Part shown: positions 1 to 11,388 of the stretch, in pieces
Layout: each line of letters starts with the position of its first letter
Numbering within the stretch: position 1 is the stretch's first letter
From: Lepidurus packardi
Lineage: Eukaryota > Arthropoda > Branchiopoda > Notostraca > Triopsidae
Assembly: GCA_023053545.1 (NCBI GenBank)
Contig: JAKZAN010000001.1
Span: forward strand, 11,548,024 to 11,612,023
Direction of reading: 5' to 3'
Length of the DNA stretch: 64,000 nt
Position numbers and translations under genes: made by a program
The notes under the pieces: generated by a model
Seen by the model: the letters and a program-made list of their open reading frames with translations, nothing else
What the model was told of the DNA's origin: nothing
Database searches by the model: none

Positions 1-815
1 CTGCAGCTCTAAGCCTTTCGATCATGGCATTTCTGAGTTCATCTTCTTTTCTGCTCGCCTTTTCATTGTTAACAGTTTCCATCAGGAACAGAGTATTCCT
101 TAACTATACTAATAATAGACTCTACTGTCCCAGTATGAAGAAAAAAACGTTCGGTAGATTCTAAGGCCTTAATTCATTGTTAGCCCCCAAGAAAATGGGG
201 AAAGTAAGCCTCTGGCCGTCCTTGTCGCATTACTCCGGCTTGCGTAGGCCAAGGAACGTCGCGCTCAAGAATAAATAAAAGGGGGCAACTGAAGAAATTA
301 AGAGCTGGGACTTGTGGCGCTACTCCGGGTTTTGGCTTGACATTTCATTAGTCAAATAGCGAGTCCATAGCACCTCATCTGCAGCTCTAAGCCTTTCGCT
401 CATGACATCTCTGAGTTCATCTTCTTTTCATCTCGCCTTTCACCGTTAACAGTTTTGCGTTATGGGAAGACTACACTAGCCTAACTACATTATATGGATT
501 CTACTTTCTCAGTGTAAACAAAAAACGTTAGGTAGTTTCCAAACTAAACCGAACTTTTGCTTCGTTCCACTGTTAGCGAAAATAAAGTAGGAAAGCCAGC
601 CTATGCCCGTACTTGCCGCGTTACTCGGGCTTGAGTTAGCCAAGGAACGTAGCCCCAGTCAAGGAGGAGAGTAAGCCTCTGCCCGGACTTGTCGCGTTAC
701 TGCGGCTTGCGTGGGCCAGGAACGTCGGCGCCCAACAACGAATAAAAAGAGGGAACAAACTGATGAAGTAAAGAGCCCTGACTTGTAGCGCTACTCCGGC
801 TTGGGTATTGCTGTT
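1..815. repeat. Two imperfect tandem units of an unnamed repeat
   Basis: A block starting CTGCAGCTCTAAGCCTTTCG at 1 recurs at 379, and most of the following 380-430 bp is recognisably the same in both units. Each unit carries boxes of the form CCGGACTTGTCGCGTTACTC followed by CGGCTTG (near 215, 320, 612, 687 and 780). Each box has CCGGA at one end and TCCGG at the other, so it could form a short hairpin. The same box recurs in reverse orientation at about 39460-39680, so the family is dispersed. No coding potential is seen. Confidence 0.75.
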
Positions 816-1317
816 ACATCCGTGTTTTTTAACCTTACCACATTTCCTTATAGACGAACGGAGGCAAACTTTTTCTTTTTTAAAAAAAACTTCGTTTGGT
901 TGACTTTCCTTTGAGTCTTGGTCTTGAAGGCTTCCGTCACTGCCGTCGCTTACCGTCAAAGTTGCACTTGTCAATGTCAGTCATGCGCGTCATCTCCCCC
1001 CTCAACCCCCCAGATCAGAAGAAGATCCCGGCACGTCTGTAATTGCCGTGAAAAGAAAGACGAAAGGAAATAATTTACTGTATTTATGTTAGCATGCTTT
1101 TCTCATCTCAACCCCGATACTCTTAGATTACCGCCCTTTTCTTTTCCTTTCACAGAAGAAGTATAAACCATCAGTTCTCTTATATTATATAAGCTCCACG
1201 ACTTCTCGACGTATATAGCAAGCGTTCAATCCTCTCGTGGTTTTCCTCGCCTTCTTCATCTACCGCTGCAACTATTTTTTTTCCTTCGCCACCCAACCCT
1301 CCCATCCACGTCTGCCG
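816..1317. other. Gene-free stretch before a promoter
   Basis: AT-rich and pyrimidine-rich sequence without a convincing reading frame, RNA gene or repeat. I see nothing assignable here. Confidence 0.5.
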
Positions 1318-1407
1318 TGACGTCAATCGTCTTGACACGGTGATGGACAGTGTGTGCCTCAAGAGTCCTCCCACCGACTCCAGGCCTTCTGTATCCTTCT
1401 GTATAAA
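1318..1407 (+). promoter_or_regulatory. Putative promoter: palindromic CRE plus TATA box
   Basis: A perfect cAMP-response element TGACGTCA lies at 1318-1325 and a TATAAA box at 1402-1407, followed by a purine-rich stretch. The spacing fits a TATA-type promoter with a start near 1430 and a 5' leader of about 300 bases before the ATG at 1737. CREB/ATF control is inferred from the motif only. Confidence 0.35.
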
Positions 1408-1736
1408 GGCTTGGGGGAGGGGGGAGGACGTCGTCTCCAGAGACGTTTTGCTGCCTTCTTTTCCCTTACTCTACGACTTTCCCAGTTTCGTTTCCATCGG
1501 CGACTCAGACTCTCCCGCAAAGTATATCGCTACCATCGTCACCTTTCATGACTTGGCCGTGTCCAACTGCCAAGTCTTCCCCTTTTCCCCAACTCACACG
1601 GGAGACTGCTTTGATTTTTCTTTTGTTTTTTCCCTTTCAAAGTCGAAAAGAAATCCATAGCTGCCTGTCTTTGCACTTCTCCTCCTCCGCCTCCCCCTTC
1701 TTCCTCCCTCCCGACCCTAACTTATTGCTTGCAGCC

Positions 1737-1800
1737 ATGTGTAGCGGCAGCAGCAGCGAAGGTACCGGTACATTGCAGTACAACAGTTACCGGCAGCCAG
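1737..1800 (+). CDS. Candidate coding exon of an unrecognised gene
   Basis: ATG at 1737 in a good context opens a 21-codon stretch that begins MCSGSSSEGTGTLQYNSY. It ends at a textbook splice donor, CCAG followed by GTAAGT at 1801, leaving phase 1. Just before the ATG there is also a good acceptor: a CTAAC branch-point-like motif, a T-rich tract and TTGCAG ending at 1734. The piece could therefore be exon 2 behind a 5' UTR intron, or the first exon if the acceptor is fortuitous. The promoter-like motifs at 1318-1407 fit either reading. The next exon is not obvious; a phase-compatible but weak candidate is 15657-15742. I do not recognise the protein. Confidence 0.35.
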
Positions 1801-4800
1801 GTAAGTACATGTTTGTTAACCGAAGAAGGTAGAAGTATTTCTTCGGAGTCTTCAGAGAGCTGGAGCCACTTGAAAAGTTTTGAAAAGCCAGATGGGTTGT
1901 CAGAAGAGATGAGACGGGGGGAGGGTAAGGGGGGAATTTGTCCCAGAGGAAAAGAAGAAGCAGAGGTTGCCATGGCAATTGTCTTCACGAGGCCAAATGA
2001 CACGGACATTCGTTATATCACCTTCTCATCAGATGCCGACTTTTTCTGTTTTATTTTCCATTTTTTTTTATTTTCCTTCTTTTTTAAAATAAATAAATAA
2101 ATAAATAAAAAATCTTGCATTTAAACCCCTTTTGTTTTCGGGATCGCACACACAATAGGGTGACTTTCTTATTTTTTACGGAGCGTTCCTTTGTTTACCT
2201 CGTTTTTAAATAGGTGGCGTAGAAAGTTGAGCAAAATGGTGAGCGAAATTTCTGCTAGGAGTCTATATACTGTATTGGAACCGAGCGTATTGTTTCTGTA
2301 GCACTTTGGGCTTGCTTTTGGCGTGCTTTTGGCCCAGCAACAGCTATTAAGCCCCCAGAATCTTCCAAGCTCGGAATCCTCCCGAAGAAGAAGAAAGAAA
2401 GGGCTGGGAGGCAAAGATTTTAGTAAAAAGCACAAAAAGTGGGAGAATTATTACTTCGTGAGTTTTACTGAGTAGAAAGGGTTGATTTTGGATGGACTTT
2501 GCATGACTGTAGCTTGATTTTAATACCTAAATGTACATATAAATGTAAATATATGAAAGCAGTGTGAAGGAGAAAGAAAGAGGAGGAGGAGGAGGTTGTA
2601 GCTCTAAAGGGGGTTGGTTCCCGCCCTGCTGTCAGCCATGATGGAAGTCCAGCCATTACCGGTGACGAGGCAGTGAGGGCGCCCGCACAAATGGCCCCGT
2701 CGAGCATCGTACATCACCTTTATTACGCCCATCTTCATTTTCATATTTCATATTTGCATTTCCCTGCCTGGCTATAAATCAGAGAGTTAATGGCTAATTA
2801 GGTCTTTGTTGCGAGAGCCTTGGATAGACAGGGCCAAGCGAACCGTAGCGCGCAGCAGCAGCCATACTGCAAAGCCAAAAAGCTTCGAACAATGAGCCGA
2901 GGAGTGTTGCCTTTGGTTGCAACTATGAATTTCAGAAGGTTCAGCTATACTTCTATTCGTATAATTTCTGTACCCTTTCCGTGCCTTTTCTATCGATGGC
3001 GGAAGCACACCAGCGAGCTCTGGCTGCTGAACTCGGGTGTAACTCAAACCTCAGTACGTAACTTAATGTACCCTTGAACGTACCATTTAGTGTGTCTACT
3101 AGCTTACGTACGCCTTAAACACTTAGATTTACTCAAAAAACCTTTTAAATCCACTTAAAAAATATTTGTATTACCTAAAATATATTTACTTAAGATGTAA
3201 ATGCTTAAAAATTATTTTTGTTGTAATTATTTTTTTTACAGTACCACACAATTTATTTGCGAAATTTCCCAATAAATCATTTGCGATGGAGAGGATATAC
3301 CCAAATACAAGCTGAAATGGAAGAGAAGAAAATTTGTTTTATTTTATATTTGGGGGGAAGCGGTTAAATTTGAGTGGTTTTTAGCAAGGTTTTAGGGACT
3401 TTCTGAAACCATGTTAAGTTATGTGTGGCTTGGCAACCTGGCTCATTAAAACTAAGAGGGTGGGTTTCAAAGAGTAGCCGAAAAGGGGGTGGTTGACGCT
3501 CGACAGGCGACAGCGACGCCAGAATGACGGACAGCGGCGCCGAATCGATGTCGTGTGATTGATCCGCCCGAGACAGACACACACACACACACACATATAT
3601 ACACTCCGTGCCGTGATGCATATTACACAAACACATACACACACGCCCCACGAGCGCACGACATGGCCGTTATGAACATTTTTCCGATGTACGTCTATAA
3701 TGTACTGGTGTACTTTACATTACGCTCGCTTTCTTTTAAGAACTCATGGGAAATTCAATTAGTCAGGTGTCAGATGTGCCAAACAATATATCCAGGCCCT
3801 TTATTAATGATCGCATTTGCCCTATATAAATCTAATGTTATCTTGTATAATAAAAATGTCATGTTGACCTAATACTCTGCTTGCTTTATGTAAACTGTAA
3901 ATGGTCCTGGAGGGCAGTTCAAATAAAGGTAAACAAACCAATAGCCAGCTAATTATGAAGTAAATATATATCCGCATTCATAGACAAATGTGCGAATTTA
4001 TTTTGAAGGAATATTGCGCAAAGTCCTAATGAAGTAACAGTGTTTTAAAAAGAAGAAATGGATGCAATCAAGTTCGGAAAATATGTTGATTGTACGCCGG
4101 GTGAGAATTGTTGTTGTTGTAGCCCCGCCTTCTAACCTTGCACGTTATGCATACGTTCCTGGTGGGAAACATTACAAGCTCTGAACCGGTACGGTACCCA
4201 TAGACTCATAAAAGACAGCATACACGTTAACGGTTAAGTAAGAGACAAAGTAAAAACGCTAAAGGAAACTATCCGGGGTTCTAGGAAAGAAGCCAAGCCG
4301 GTGTAAACGCTACAAGTCCGGGTCACGAGCCAAACCATTGTGTTCGGCTATCTCATTTATTTCATTGTTCCCCTTTATGGGACACGGTTACCTCTAGCCA
4401 GCCAGGCCGAGAACATCAAGGTCCCCGGGCCAACGTGTTGGACTTTGAAGCGTGATAACTCCATAGGGATTGTGGTTTGACGAACGTTACGGAACGACAC
4501 GTACGCGTCAAGTAACCGTAATCGAGATCGTTTCGTCTCACGCTCATATCGATACGCAATACAGCCATTCATCAAGATGTCTTTCAAATGCCCTTTGCTT
4601 TTGTTTACGTTTATTTCCAATGTTTTCAAACATTACAAGTAAACAAAACATACATATAACAAGTACTCCTTATACTAGCTATAAATACAATGGTATGATC
4701 GGGTGTTAGGACAGAACAAATAGAGCAAAACACGAGAGTGGCCTCTTTAGTATTAGAATTGAAAAGGTTGGGTCTATCTCGACATTTTCTGTGATTATTG

Positions 4801-5822
4801 GGTTACTTTCGGCAAGAGGGTTTGACGGGGAGGAGGAGGAGGAGGAGGAAGGAAGGCCAATTGCTCTTATAGCTCAGGGAGAGTGATGGCACCGAACGGG
4901 AGAACTGGGTATCCATGTCTGTGTCGCTGTGCTTCAGCTGGGGAGGGTAAGACCCACACAGTCGAAGAAATACATCCCCTTTCCCTACCCTCCACATGTC
5001 ACATGCTGTAATGAGTTTTTTGTTTATTAATACATTTGTGTCCCATGGTTTCATATAAAACTCCCAGCTTCAACCTCCTTTTCTTCAATGGTGACTTGGA
5101 GAAGGAGCAAACTCTTCCATCCCTGCCCCAAAAAGTTTCTTTCTCAAGGTTGCCCCCTATTGGCTGTCCTTAGCGATCCTCCGGGAAGTTCTATACGCTC
5201 TATATACCAAGTCAAGACGATGTGTCCCATCACAAGTTTCTCCCCTGGGATGCCCTCTTCCACTTTTAGTTTTAGTTTTTATTCCACAAAAATGTCTGCC
5301 ATTGTCAAACTTCGCGGTCAAATCTTCATATATTTCCCCGTCTTGAAAGATATACAACGCCTGGCATGCACCGATGATTAGTTAAACAAGGAAAAGGAAA
5401 AAAAAATGGCAAATGATGAGATGGGCGGAGAAGGGAATGGGAGAAAAGGGATAAAACATGCTTGATGCAACATCTCTGCCCACACGGTCCCAGGGATTTC
5501 AACCAAGCGTGAAGAGGATGGGCAAATCATGGGCCTCGTAATTCTGTCTTTCTGTCCACCCCCTTTTCTGCTCTCCTTAACCCCCCTCACTCCATATCCC
5601 CCGACCAAAAAAAAAAAGATCCAAAAAGAAAATTGAGAAAAATATATATGTGTTGCAGCATATATCTATAACAAATAGAAACCCACATGGAAGTCTGGTT
5701 AAAATACAATAAAATAATATCTCTACTAAAATAAAAATAAAGAAAAAAGAGTGAATCTAGGAAAACTTCCAAAATTAATAGAACATCCCGTCAACCAGAA
5801 ATGATTTCTGAGATGGCAGTTA

Positions 5823-5842
5823 GGGGGGGGGGGGGGGGGGGG
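5823..5842. repeat. Homopolymer run of 20 G
   Basis: An uninterrupted guanine run, read directly. Similar runs occur at 8239, 22427 (C), 22741, 24018 and 25364 (C). Confidence 0.95.
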
Positions 5843-8238
5843 ACACTACTTACAAATCTTGGCTGGGGTTATTTTTATTTTTTTAAAACCCGAGGTCGTC
5901 CCTCTTGTCTCTTGTTTTGCCCTTCCAAGTTTAGGCATTTCGAGTTTTGCATAAAATGCCAATCCATGTCAATGCAGAAGAAATGCCATTCCCGTGACAA
6001 ATTGGTGATATAGTCCACATTTGAATTCGTTTTTATTTTTTTTTTGTTTTAGCTGATTGGTTGTTCCAATCTTTGGGAGCAGATATAGGTGGCGAAAAAA
6101 CTAAAGAATTTTTCGTATTGCAAGAAGATAGAAAGAGTCCAGTTTATGAGATAGCGTTTGTCTTACCAGGTTGTTTTAGCAACAAGAAGAAGAAGGAAAA
6201 AAGGGAAAAAATGAAGAGGAGGAGAGGGTTGGTTTACGATGTCGATTACTTCTGGACTAACTAAGGATTCAAGTTAGGAAAGGGCCTGTGAGGAGATTGT
6301 CATTAACTCGCGGGGAACTTTATGGAGCGTGATCTTTTCCTCTCTTAAACCGAAACAAGTGAAAATGTAAAAAAGAAGTGAGACAAGAAATGATTTCTAG
6401 TTCACCCCTCTCCTCTCCTCCCAAAAACGCTGTCTTGTTTTCATTTCGTTGCAGTTTTTCTTTGGTTTCTGCTCAGCCGCATTATCTATGGGGTAGAGAA
6501 ATAAAAGAATAATGGGCACGGTTAAACGTGACTCTTATGTAACCCTTATGTAAGGTCAGTTTATTGAACAGAAGCGGTATATATTACCCCCAAAGAAAGC
6601 GAAAAGGGGTGCAATTGCCTATTATGTTTATACTTTGTGTCAAAACCGCCGCAATAGTGTTTTTGCAATTGAAAAGGGTGGAGGGTCAGAGCAGCATGCA
6701 GTTTTGATGAAAAGGGGTTGGTTGGTAGTTGTATCTAGTTTTGAGATATAAAAAAGATTCAATTTTTCAAAAGAGGGGTGGTTCGGGCCGAACGTAATTG
6801 GCGTGTTATTACTATACTTGCGAGCGAAAGGGTGAGAAGAGGGGGCTCTTCCAATGGCACTGAAGGGGGTTATACTTATAGAGTTCTTGCTGTTAAGAGT
6901 GTATACATTACATGAGGTAAACTATTGTAATGCGCAGAGATCATCACAGGAGTAAAAACAGCAGGACGTCCTTACATCGTGACGCAATACTAAAGGTAAT
7001 TGCGTTGAGCCTCGAAGCTAACTATAAAGCAAGCTGTAAAGTCTATGGTATATGTATATATACACATACACGTTGGCTTTGCGGGTTATATAGAGGCATA
7101 CAGAACAGTTTATATAGAGGAAGCATTCATTGTTGTCTTTTGTCCACTTTTAAGGACTTACAGTGGGAGGTAGGCGGTTGAGAAGGGAACCCTGAGGTGC
7201 CGTAGTGTCATAAGACATTTCATTGTTACTGCGCGGTTTCGAGAGCGTTTACTTTACGGTTTGCGGAACCAAATTAGTACGGCTAGAAAATGGAACATAA
7301 CAACAAACCGAGAAAGTTATGTTCTATGTATAAATACCCATGAAGATGCTCTAGTTGGGATTTTCCGAGCATTTGCAACACTCATTGTATTACAATCATT
7401 ACATTAGACCATTGACACTTATATTATAAAAATAAAAATATAAAAGCAAAACGTTCGCTGTTCTTGCTTTGCGGACCTCCCATTTTCGTGGGCTGGCTCG
7501 GGAAAACGTTTGGAAATCTAATGGTTTTACTAAAAAGACACGACTATATTTCGTTAATCGTGTGTACACAACAAAGAAATTTCGAAAGGTTACGAATATC
7601 GACTAGCCGTTGGCGAGAACGGAAAGTGAGTGAATAACGTTAGCGAGGACGAGAACATTCCAATTAGGCAACAGTCAATTTGGGCAACAATGAAATATAC
7701 CTTCCGTATCTAGTACGGAACACTTTGCTTAGAAAAGAACTACAATAATGAATATAGCCGAATGGCGTAGAAGACTAGTGTCGTTGCATAGCATTTATCC
7801 GCGGTTCGGAAACCTCGTGTTATCCTAAGGGTTTGTTTCCTTTTTTATTTTATTAATTCACTTTTTGTTTCGGTCTGTGACCAATTAGTAAGAGACTGAG
7901 AGGCTGATGGTCCAGTATAATAGCAACTAATTGGCAAGTTGATGCTGACACGTTTTACACACTTTGGAATACATTTTATCCATTCTTTTTTGGTCCAAGT
8001 TTTTCTTAATATACGGATAACCAGGCACTAAGGAACAGTTTGGAGATGCTTTCGCTTAAAGGTTATAATTTATATGGGGGTGACTTGAACGCGCGGACGA
8101 AGAAGGGGGGAGGATTGGGGGTTAGCAAGATAATGGAGTTGGGTTAGTTGGCGTGTTCAGAGCATCTTTTTTGAAGCCCGCGGTTGTATTTTATTTAATT
8201 TTTTTTCTTGTATTGCTAGTTTGGAAACATCAAAAGGC

Positions 8239-8256
8239 GGGGGGGGGGGGGGGGGG
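8239..8256. repeat. Homopolymer run of 18 G
   Basis: An uninterrupted guanine run in gene-free sequence. Confidence 0.95.
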
Positions 8257-9422
8257 TAGGGAAACAGGAGAATTAATTAGCCGTGTCGAATCCATCTAAA
8301 GTATAGGGTCTTTGCATTTTGGACTTCTTTGCGATACACTTCTGCTGGATACTTCCTGCTGCACGTACTGTACACTTCCATCACACTTCTGCTGTGGGTT
8401 TTTTCACATTTTTTTTTTTGGTGTATCAAAAATCTTTCGGTATTATTATATTTTGTTTTAAAAAAAAGCTTAACTAGAACATCAGGTAAATTTTATTTTA
8501 GTTTTCTCAAAGTTTTTTCAAAATCTTATTTTTTTCAAGTTTAAGTAGAACATAGGGCATTAGTTCCTTTTTTATATGTCTTTTCGTTTGTAGTTCACCA
8601 GGAAGAAGATAATAGAATACTGTTTGGCCCCGTAAGCGGAATGCAAATGAATAGAATGAGTTGAAAGAATTGAAAGAAAGAAATGTGTTGTGGCATTCTT
8701 GTTAACTTCCCGTTTTCTTCTTCTCGATTTCTTCAAACTTCTTCGACTTCTGTCATCCTTCAGTGTTTCTTCTTCTGTACGTTTTCCGAGCAAGTTCCGG
8801 ACGGTAGCAGATGTGGTCTATACTCTATACCTTGCTGGGAATTGGTTATGATGGATGAGTTTGACCTGAGACGATTTTCGAACCGAACCGATGGCTTCTA
8901 GAAAGAACTCCCTTAGATGATTGTGAAAGCTTTTTGAATGCCCCCTTCCCCTTTATTAGTTTTCTTAGACGGTTACCTGTTTTGGTTAGAGGTTACAGTA
9001 CTGACACAGTGAGGATAGTTTGTGGTACCACCGTATCCGATAGTTATCACTTGTGTTCTACTCTGCTCCGGTTCTTGTCTCAACCTTTTCGACTCTACTC
9101 CCTCTACTTTCTCTACTCTCTAGACTTCTCGACCGAACCATACGCATTGTTTGATGGATCAGTTCGGGCAAAAGGAAGATTAAGGGGAAGCTGAGCTACT
9201 GTACATAGTAGCGAGGTCTCTTAACGCGTTGTTAAGGACGCAGAAGCTATTATACCTTTGCTTACGGGTCTGACAAGTTCAAGTAATAGTGATGGATCAC
9301 TTGCCTCTTTCCCTTTTCCCTTCCTCTTCTTCCTGTTCTGTGCAGAACTCATTTTTTTTTTCTTGTTTTAAGAACATTGTTTGATTGTTTTTTGGGACAG
9401 TTTTAAGTCTACGGGAAGGAAG

Positions 9423-9720
9423 GGAAGATCAAGATCTACGTTCTGCTCCTTTTTCTTATATTCAAATAAAAGTAATAATTCAAAAATATCCACGAATTAG
9501 AGTGCACGTGCTATATTGCATTGTCCTGTACGGTGCTGTCCCTTTCCTCTTCCTCTGCTTTCCAAAACCGATATTTCGGGAGAGTGTGAACTTCCAATAG
9601 GGAAGATTGAAGATCGACGTTCGCTTCCTTTTCTTATTTTCAAATAAATTTAAAAAAAATACTTGAAAAGAGGCCGTGAATAAAGTACACGTACTGTTCT
9701 GTACTGTAGTACACGATTTG
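9423..9720. repeat. Old tandem duplication, period about 177 bp
   Basis: The segment from GGGAAGATCAAGATCTACGT at 9423 is repeated with many substitutions from about 9600. Both copies contain CCTTTTTCTTAT-like and TTCAAATAAA blocks, then a CACGT core and a CTGT-rich tail, in the same order. No reading frame is preserved, so this looks like non-coding duplication. Confidence 0.6.
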
Positions 9721-10682
9721 TTAAGACGAATAAAAGGGCGCCGAAAGGTCTTACCATTGTTCCAATTAAGAAAGGTTTGGCGAGCGGAGCCGGTGGACAC
9801 GATTTACGAGACATGGCCGCCTTTGACTGGGACTCGCAACTGGGTGAAGTGTCCCCGATGCCCTTATACTTTGGGCATTGGGAAACCAACCGATATGGGG
9901 GGTTTCTATACTGGCCGTGTGCGGTGTAGTTACTGGCAGCATCGAGAAGTATCATGGTATTAGAAAAAAAGGGGGGGGGGAGTCAGGAAGAAGAAGGAAA
10001 AGCGAGAAAGAGGTTAGTTGATGACAATGGCGGTCACAACTCTGCCTGGCTGCCAAGCACGAGGACATTCGAATTTCTGCCGACTTTGATTGGGGACCGT
10101 GGGGGATTATACGCCTGGTACTCCATAAAGGGTTTTGGTGGGAAGAGGGGGGTCTTGATATGGTTAGTTTGTAAGTGAAAAATGTTCGTTTTTGGCATAA
10201 TTCTCTTTACAATTCTCTCCATGTGTGAGAAGAGGTGTGAAAGTCGTTAAAGGTTTTCTCAGTTCAAAGTTATTGGGGATTTGCCTTTTTGGGGGGAAAT
10301 GTTTTTAATTCCATTTATTCTATTTTCTTGGGACTTTTTCATCACTTCTGCTGAGGCGGAACAGTTTACGACTGACAGCTTTTGTCACTCGCTGCACAAG
10401 TCGGGGAAGAAGTTTTAAACAACCCGGGCAGAAAAGAAACACAAAAGCCCCCGTTTGTCGATTTCCGCGCCACTTCCACGAGCCTTTGGGATCGGCTGAG
10501 GATATTTATGACGTCACGAGATGGATTGCGCTAACAGCAGCAGCCGAAAAGCGGGTGAATATGGCTTGTATATGGCTTGACAACTATTATGAGGGGAGGA
10601 GAAGAAAAGGTGTACCATTGAGATTAGAGCTGTTGGTTACGATTGTCAAGCTCTTTATAGAAAGAAGGGAAAGAAATTGGCG
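9721..10682. other. Gene-free stretch
   Basis: No supported gene. A perfect CRE (TGACGTCA) lies at 10509-10516 inside an unremarkable 72-codon frame that I do not believe is coding. Confidence 0.45.
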
Positions 10683-10730
10683 CGATTTCATGGAAATAAC
10701 TTAAACCTTTAAGTTATTTCCACGAAATCG
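10683..10730. repeat. Near-perfect 23-bp hairpin with 2-base loop
   Basis: The left arm at 10683-10705 and right arm at 10708-10730 are reverse complements except for one position, separated by CC. The arms contain GGAAATAACTTAAA and TTTAAGTTATTTCC. An almost loop-free palindrome of this size suggests a recent inverted duplication or transposon-end junction rather than a microRNA precursor, whose loop would be larger. Confidence 0.8.
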
Positions 10731-11317
10731 TCAATAGAAATCTACAATTTAGAAATTCGAAAATTATGGTCATTCCCGATTCAAATGAAATTCGCAACAA
10801 AGTATGCTTGTAATTTCAATATAGATACTATTTAATTCAATATAACACTATTCTTTAGGAGAATGCGGAACTCGGAACTTCAAAAGTAAAAAATTTTGTC
10901 GCAATTATAAAGCATTAATTCATGGGACTTTTGAACTTTTCGTTAGAAAATTCGATTCTTTTCAAGAAAATTAAACTAAAAAATGTCCTCAAGTAACTCT
11001 ATTTAATATATTTAATTGTCGTTGGTTAATTTTCCTATAGATTAAAGGAGAAATAGTCACACAAAAAAGAAAATCACGGGCTGAGATTTAGATTGGCATG
11101 GATACCTGGCCTCTTCGATATCGTTAGAATTGATCAAATTTGTTTCACATTCTGCGACTTAAAAGTCACAAGCTCAGGTATGACGTCATGAGAGTTATGT
11201 GGCGGGGCTTAGGGCGCTTACTACCATGGCTTACCGTTTACTTTCATGCTTTAAACAGTACTTGACGTAATTGTGACCATTGCCCTAACCATATGCTATT
11301 TGGACACTTGGCCTATT
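10731..11317. other. AT-rich gene-free stretch
   Basis: No supported gene. A perfect CRE (TGACGTCA) is at 11181-11188. Confidence 0.45.
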
Positions 11318-11388
11318 TTTTCATTGTTGACGCTTTATAACACGTCAACAGTGAAAATAGTAAACGCGCCAAATTCAAACACGATCTA
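11318..11388. repeat. Copy 1 of a dispersed repeat with inverted repeat and E2F-type box
   Basis: Arms TTTTCATTGTTGACG (11318-11332) and CGTCAACAGTGAAAA (11343-11357) pair at 14 of 15 positions around a 10-base loop. The right arm runs on into a block containing ACGCGCCAAATTCAAACACG. That block recurs almost unchanged at 30603-30648 and 30977-31022. GCGCCAAA (11366-11373) matches the E2F/DP site consensus. Another GCGCCAAA lies at 11462. Confidence 0.75.

Larger units (their letters stand above)
1801..9422. other. Gene-free stretch with homopolymers and short inverted repeats
   Basis: No exon with supported splice sites and a recognisable product was found. It contains an (AAAT)n run (about 2083-2110), homeodomain-type TTTATTAC and TAATTAG motifs (2716-2805), a (CA)n microsatellite (about 3575-3595), G runs at 5823-5842 and 8239-8256, and a perfect 9-bp inverted repeat GAACATAAC/GTTATGTTC at 7293-7301 and 7316-7324. 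TAGGTGGCG motifs occur at 2211 and 6086. Confidence 0.5.

Noticed and set aside
1729..2100. Plus-strand frame overlapping the exon at 1737 in another frame
   Set aside because: It reads through the strong donor at 1801 and ends in AAAT repeats; the overlapping frame with ATG and donor is better supported.
2637..2760. GC-rich patch with CTGCTGTCAG acceptor-like site and MMEVQPLP reading
   Set aside because: Phase-compatible with the exon at 1737 but stops after 12 codons and has no good donor; too weak to annotate.
10683..10730. Palindrome as a microRNA precursor
   Set aside because: The 2-base centre leaves no loop and the arms are too short for a normal pre-miRNA.
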